Notes under the pieces: model-generated
Databases searched by the model: none
The model's input: the letters and a program-made list of their open reading frames with translations, nothing else
What the model was told of the DNA's origin: nothing
In this document: positions 58,523-64,000 of the stretch, one piece after another
Numbering within the stretch: the first letter of the stretch is position 1
How the letters are laid out: every line of letters begins with the position of its first letter
Assembly: GCA_004369045.1 (NCBI GenBank)
Contig: ML213503.1
Coordinates: forward strand, 1-64,000
Direction: 5' to 3'
Length of the DNA stretch: 64,000 bases
Source: Heliocybe sulcata
Lineage: Eukaryota > Basidiomycota > Agaricomycetes > Gloeophyllales > Gloeophyllaceae
Translations under genes and position numbers: made by a program

Positions 58523-59976
58523 ATGAACAGGATCTTAAGGAAATTCACCGGTAGCGAGGAACACACGGAGGAGACACCGAAGAAAGAGGTAGGGTCAATG
58601 AAGGTCTCGCAGATTCTGGTGCATCCCATCAAGGTGGGTGTCGAGCGAATTGCTGTCTCATCAACACCTGGAACAAAATCAGAGTTGTCGTGGTACATCC
58701 GTCCAAGAAGCGAGCTTTACTCCCGAGGGACTCAAGGTAAGTAAGATTGATGCATACTTCGTGTACTGACAATTGACCCCTTCGACAGTATGACAGGCAC
58801 TGGTCTCTCATTGATCCCGAGAAAAACAAGGTCCTGACCGCGCGAGACATACCAACGGTACTACCCAAGCTTGCCAATACGATCTTGTCCTCTTACCATG
58901 CGGAGATATAGATGGTCTTGATCACGCCGAACATTGAAGTCGATCCTGCATCACCCGACGGAGGCAAGCTCGTCATCTCTTTCCCTCCGGAGTCCAACGC
59001 TCCCACCTTCGACATACCTCTGGAGCCCAGCGAAGCGACGCTGAGCAAGTGGGAAGTGTAAGTCGTTTCTTACTAACTCTTCCCCCCTTTAATCACCCCT
59101 TTGGCAGTATCGAAGGTATCAAGATCTGGTCGGACACCACCGACGGCTATCTCGTCCCCGCATCCTCGTCCGGCGCTCCCTCCCCCTCAGACATCCTGAG
59201 CGCGTACGCCAGCCGACCCGTTCAACTAGTATACAAAGGCCCCGCCCCGCGGAACTGCGACCTGTACCCTACCTTCGACGCAACCGTGCGGTACCACGAC
59301 GGGTATCCGTGGCTGGTGTGCAGCGAGGAGGGGCTCGAGGTGGTTAGAGAGCAAGTGGTCGAATGGGCTGCCAAGGAGGAGGGCGTGAAAATGGGAGTTG
59401 AGGAGAGGTGGAAGACGGACAAGGTGCCGATGGAAAGGTGAATTCGCTAAGATTGACTTGATCGGGATTCTGCTCAACCGCGTTCTCGTTTGGCAGGTTC
59501 CGGCCCAATATCGTTCTGAAAGGCTCAGGCGTGCCGTTCATCGAAGACAGCCTGCGCGAGATCGCCATCCTCCCATCAAAGGCGAACGGGAACGCTGCCG
59601 AAACGCCCGTCAGCCTCGTCGCGAAGTGTCCGCGCTGCTTGGTGAGCCGTCTTCCCCGGCATTCTACATACCACGTCTCGTTGCTGCTCTCTACTCCATT
59701 CCAAACGCGAACCCTTTGCTCCGCGTTTCCATCAATAGCTCGAGTGTCGCTCCTCGTTCCGCGCAGCTGCTAATTGCTTGACAGCTGCCAAATGTGGACC
59801 CGCAGGCGGGCATCCGCGACAAGGCCGTCCCGTTCAAGGTGCTCGCGAAGTTCCGGACTGGAATCGACCCCGCGAACATGAAGACGCCGTGCTTTGGGTG
59901 TTATGGCGGTCCCCACGGGGAGGGACGCGTTTGTGTGGGGGATGAGGTGGTCATCAAGAAGTGGATTGAGGCGTAG
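58523..59976 (+). CDS. MOSC-domain protein, mARC-like molybdenum enzyme
   Basis: Predicted molybdenum-cofactor protein related to the mitochondrial amidoxime-reducing component. Starts MNRILRKFTGSEEHTEETPK (58523), then MKVSQILVHPIK, which joins through a 48-base intron to SCRGTSVQEASFTPEGLK and then YDRHWSLIDPEKNKVLTARD. This is the MOSC N-terminal beta-barrel. Later exons give TPNIEVDPASPDGGKLVISF, LVCSEEGLEVVREQVVEWAA and FRPNIVLKGSGVPFIEDSLR. The C-terminal MOSC core has AKCPRCLLPNVDPQAGIRDK, KVLAKFRTGIDPANMKTP and FGCYGGPHGEGRVCVGDEV. The Cys in PRCLLPNVDP is the likely molybdenum ligand. About six introns. The N-terminus is basic and might be a mitochondrial or membrane anchor, but no clear helix is seen. 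Confidence 0.93.
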
Positions 59977-60785
59977 TGAGTGGGACGAGGTCTCTGCTTC
60001 TTGGATTCGGTCTTGGGTACTGTTTCCATTATTCTACGCAGTTAGGACTGGACGTTCCTTGTATACGGCACTCTGCTGTTTCTGCGCATGTCCTATCCTT
60101 CCTTCTCGCGGACACCTTCCGGTGCAGCCAATCCAGCTCAGGACTAGCGAGCGGTTTGTCGAATGTTGCGTCTGTGAGGCCATCAACCGATGCTTTACCG
60201 GGACTAATTATAGATCTGGTTTCCCTGTGGTTCCGGCGGGGAGAATTATAAACCTCCAAGCGACTATGCTACGCCAAGAAGAAGCTGATTGGGCTCTTAT
60301 GCTTACCTTGCCTTGCCAGATGGGAGGACGTCCATCCGTCCGTCCGAGGCAGTGTGAAGCAAGAACGTGTATCATGCAAAGGACGGAGCAGGTCGTGAAT
60401 AGGTCAGTCTTATGGAGAGCAATTTATAGAATGGATGTAAAATTGATGCTCGGCGCTAGCTGCTGCAATTTTACTGGCCCCCGCACAGATTTCGCTTCGC
60501 GTTAAACGTTAAGGGGCTCTCCCAAGGCGACAACGACCGCTTTGGGAAGAAGTATTCGCGCCTCTGCTTCCGAAGATCTGAGATCCTGCGTACCGATCGC
60601 ACCGCAAACATTCTTCCAAAGTTGTGGCACGCGCGGCAGAGGAAATGGATAAAACAAAAACCTCTTACCCCAGACATGCCGTCGAGAACAACACGTTACC
60701 TTTGGAGTCACTTGTTTCATTGGCATTTTGCTTTTCTCCTAAGCTCACCGCGACGGCGACGAAGCTGGATTGAACACGCAGCGCG
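59977..60785. other. Intergenic, 0.8 kb, no gene recognised
   Basis: Open frames here extend from the MOSC gene region or overlap on both strands without family pattern. The right end holds the promoter of the second DUF6534 gene. Confidence 0.45.
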
Positions 60786-62894
60786 ATGTCTGTTGCTCGC
60801 GAGGTCGCGGAGCGCCTTGGGCCGCTGCTTCTGGGTGGGCTGATAGCTCTGGGGTGAGTAGGGCAGCGAGTCCGGGGCGTTGGCTCATAGTTGCCCCAGG
60901 TTGTCCGGCATCGTCAGTATGCAAGCGTTTATCTACTTCCGGACGTTCAAGAACGACTACGCAAGAATCCGGGGCGCGGTACGTCTGTCGCTGTCATTGT
61001 GGGGAACTATCTGGCTGACGATTGGGTACTGTAGGTCGGCGTCGTTTGGTAGGCACTGCGAGGGTAGCGATCTTAGATACCGGTCTGATGGAGTGACAGG
61101 ATTCTTGATCTTGTCCACGCTGCCCTGGTCTGTGCGACGGACTGGCAATATCTCATTGACAACTGGGGAAATGACCAAGTCTTGGATCACATACCATTGT
61201 ACGTGTCGCGGCTATGTGTCCCGCAGGAATACTAACATCTTTTTACAGGGCCTGTGCGGTGAATACAATGCCAGGGAGCTCTAACTTGAACTAACAGTTT
61301 CCTTGTAGCTCACGATTTTAGTGACAGTGCGTGCAATCTGAACATCCATGATAGTGTATACTAACTCGTCATCCTCCTCGTTAGGCCATGGTAACGTTTG
61401 TGGTGCAATGGTACTACCTGCGCCTTCTCATAGTATGCATGTCCTAACATAATCGTCTAGCTTCTTTGTACGCCGAGTCTTCGTTTGTGAGTCACACTCT
61501 CCGTTGGATCATCGCGTATAGTGTTTCCTATATTCAGTATCGTCAGTAAGCAAAAAGAACTGGGTTGTCTCCAGTCCTATGGTACGGCACCCCATATATT
61601 ATTCCATGGACGTATTGTTGACTTCAGCATGTTCAGTTTTTGTTCGCATTCCTGCGTCTCGGTGAGTCACCACCGTTACGGATATAACTGACTAGCTCTG
61701 ACTGCACACCCTCAGTGTCTGCTACGGGTAAGAACATGGCTGCATGATTTGCTGTTACGTATCACCCAACTCATCTACTCTACGATAATAGCGACAACCG
61801 CTCTAATGTGGGTCTACTTTCCTGTGCTCACCTTTATCTTGCAAACTTTCTAACTCTTGACAAAGGATCAAGTCGGAGACATTCTCGAATTTCAGAGCGT
61901 CCTATACAGTACGTAAGGTTCTCCGATTTCTCGACCCTGATGGTCTCACAGCCATGGCCGCCTTTGACAGTGGGTGTTCACTCTCGGCTTAATTACATCC
62001 GTCGTAGTAGACGTTCTCGTCACCTTCTTCCTCTGCCACTATCTCCGTGCGAGTCGGACAGGGTTCTCTAGGTATGTTATCTGACATGAATAAACGCCCA
62101 GTCATGTGCTAACATGACATTCTGTGGCTAGCATGGACTTTGTGATCGATACTATCATGTTGTATACCATCAACAACGGCAGTCTGACATGGTACCGTGC
62201 CTCTCTTATGTGTGTAAACGTCTCCTCACGCGATTGGCGACTAGTGCCTCGACTATCGTCTCCTTGATCTGCGTAAGCTCCCAGCCCCGCTAGATAATAT
62301 GCTTCTATTGAGGATGGTGTCCTCTCTCCCAGTGGCTCGTAATGCCGCAAAATCTGGTCTACCTCGGATTCCACTTCGCCATCAGCAAATGTACGCACCT
62401 TCCTCCTCTCATACCCATCACCACCTAACCATCATCCTTCCAGTATACGCAAACTCCTTCCTAGCTACGTAAGTCGTCCCTGTCTCTCATATCGACTATG
62501 CGTTCGACCACTCGTGCAGCCTGAACACACGCGACACGCTCCGTGAGCGCTCGCACGGTTCCTCGAACCAGGGGCACGCTCTTCCCGTCATCTTCCCGAG
62601 CCGCATGGGCGGGACCAACCGCTTCACGATGGTAAGCCTTGCGCCTCCCCCTTCCTAAGGGCTGCACTCAATACACCATGCAGAACAACGACGTCAACCC
62701 GCTGGACACGACAGCGACGAACGTATGTCGTCCTTCCGTATGGTTGATAGGGAGGCCAGTCTTAACTGCTCTTACAGTTACAGATAAATGTGGAGAAAAC
62801 CGTCCAGCGCAATATTGAGGGCGATATATCAGACTTGGAGCAGCGCTCAGAAATTGACATCCAATCCCCGGCCAGCTCAGCCAAGGTCCTGTAA
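60786..62894 (+). CDS. Seven-helix fungal membrane protein, DUF6534 type (copy 2)
   Basis: Paralog of the gene at 12488 with the same exon plan. Starts MSVAREVAERLGPLLLGGLI, then LSGIVSMQAFIYFRTFKNDY. A 14-base exon (VGVVW, about 61033-61046) joins to ILDLVHAALVCATDWQYLID with NWGNDQVLDHIPL. A 10-base exon and an 18-base exon (LTILVT) follow. Then come FFVRRVFVLSKKNWVVSSPM, a short FLFAFLRL exon, and later exons with FVIDTIMLYTINNGSLT, CASTIVSLIC and WLVMPQNLVYLGFHFAISKL. The YANSFLA exon and LNTRDTLRERSHGSSNQGHA follow, ending in NVEKTVQRNIEGDISDLEQR and SSAKVL. Every microexon matches copy 1 in length and phase. Functionally unassigned; a receptor-like role is a guess. Frames look open throughout, though the middle exons were read less thoroughly. 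Confidence 0.83.
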
Positions 62895-63087
62895 AGCACA
62901 GATATAATAAAACATCACAGTATATACACTTTCGGATAGTACCCTATACCCTGACTAGTACATTCACTCTTCTAGCTTGTTCCGGACCCCATGAGCTCTA
63001 TTGCGACGCACATCCAAGGCGCGTAATTATAAGATGGCAGGCGCGTAGTGTCACGCGTGACAGAACGCGTGCCTATCTGCTTCCACC

Positions 63088-64000
63088 ATGTCCTCTGACC
63101 ACCGACAGCCGACGGACGACAGAAAGCCTATAAAGCCTAATCCACCACGATGGGAGCCAAGTGGTGATCCCGACTTGATTGATGTGCCCGGGCTCGACAA
63201 GACAGCCCCGGTGAACGACCAGATTGATTATATCGAGCAGTTGATTACGGTTAAGCTACAGGTGAGCTTTACGAGGAATCATATAATGAAGAGGGGCTGG
63301 GAATATAAGGCTATGGGAAGCCTGATCTCGGATGCATATGTTGTGCTGGGATTGTGTGGTCAACTTGCACTGGCAAGGCGCGTTCGCTATCTTTCTTACA
63401 ATTGTGCCATAGAATGTGGACGAGAACATGGCTAGAATCCATCACTTGCTTACTACACGAATGCTACCTGCGTTCAAAAAGTACGCCGTAGGCACGGAGC
63501 CTGTGAGAGAGGCAGCCAAGGTAAACCAGACCGAACCTTTACACTTACGACTCTCGACTGAATAAAAACCCTAGTTCTGGGTCAATTTCTTCGAGAAAGC
63601 AGCCAGAGTGCGGCTCCCGATTTACGACGAGCTATCTACCGCACACGATCCGTCGGCTCAGCAAGAGCAGGCGACCGAGCCCGGTGAAAGCGAAGAGCAG
63701 GCCGAGTCGCATTCTCAATCCGAAGGCGATGTGACTGCCCAGCCAAGCTCTTTCGATCCCGACCGGACCCCGTCCGAGAGCTCCTTCATGCCTGGTCAAG
63801 GAGCCGTATCCTCCACCCCCGCCGCGCTCTCTCGTCAGAGGTCAGAGCATGACTCGCAGGACAGCTTGATTAGCGAGACGTCCGAGGACGCTCCCTGGGC
63901 CAGATCGGTTGAATCGCCTCTTGTCCGCATAGACAGGGAGCTCCAAAGTCTATCGAGGGACGAAATACCCCGACGTCCTCCTGATAACGGTGAACCGTCT
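63088..64000 (+). CDS. ASK1: DASH complex subunit ASK1, 3' end outside the window
   Basis: Subunit of the fungal DASH/Dam1 ring that couples kinetochores to microtubules. Starts MSSDHRQPTDDRKPIKPNPP (63088). The conserved N-terminal domain reads QIDYIEQLITVKLQ, joined to NVDENMARIHHLLTTRMLPA and FKKYAVGTEPVREAAK, then FWVNFFEKAARVRLPIYDEL. This is the Ask1 signature in full. After it comes a Ser/Glu-rich disordered region with several SP/TP-type sites (RTPSESSF, SSTPAALSRQR, SVESPLVRID), as expected for a Cdk and Mps1 target. The gene continues past base 64000, so it is partial here. Two introns are seen. Confidence 0.92.

Overview
This window is the left end of a chromosome from a filamentous basidiomycete, most likely an Agaricomycete. 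It opens with 63 bases of telomere repeat (C-rich strand of TTAGGG). The genes are dense and cut by many introns of about 45-60 bases, the coding parts are CpG-rich, and the gene set (DASH complex Ask1, DUF6534 and DUF4246 proteins, a tetraspanin with an LNCCGY loop, cofactor-independent phosphoglycerate mutase, a decayed polyporopepsin-like protease) fits that group. The protease hints at Polyporales but does not prove it. All assignments come from reading translations and splice sites by eye.

Layout. 0-17.5 kb is a core block that begins only 640 bases from the telomere: an alpha/beta hydrolase and ubiquilin/DSK2 (divergent), a broken F-box/LRR gene, the AP endonuclease APN1, tRNA-dihydrouridine synthase DUS1, a decayed aspartic protease, a DUF6534 membrane protein, CCT3 and ATG101 (divergent). 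17.5-32 kb is sparser. It holds two paralogous genes of a family I cannot name (19.9 and 31 kb), each inside a CpG-poor island, on either side of cohesin loader MAU2/SCC4 and phosphoglycerate mutase, plus a 4.6 kb stretch with no recognisable gene. 32-38 kb holds an EI24/RRT8-like membrane protein and an ISWI remodeller. 38.9-55 kb is a duplication-rich accessory region: a membrane protein of unknown function, three copies of an HNH-nuclease gene, a tetraspanin, and two divergent MAPEG genes. The order HNH(-) MAPEG(-) MAPEG(+) HNH(+) looks like an old inverted duplication whose right arm also contains a small coiled-coil gene and THO subunit 1 (THOC1/HPR1). 55-64 kb is again core-like: DUF4246, PIN1/ESS1, a MOSC-domain protein, a second DUF6534 gene and the start of DASH subunit ASK1.

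Shared themes. Several genes serve chromatin and chromosome biology (ISWI, MAU2, ASK1, THOC1, APN1) or protein quality control (DSK2, CCT3, ATG101, PIN1). They are ordinary conserved neighbours, not an operon-like system. The parts that most deserve a second look are the CpG-poor paralog pair, the HNH copies with repeats at their junctions, and the string of 14-, 10- and 18-base exons shared by the two DUF6534 genes. No tRNA, rRNA, CRISPR array or intact autonomous transposon was recognised.
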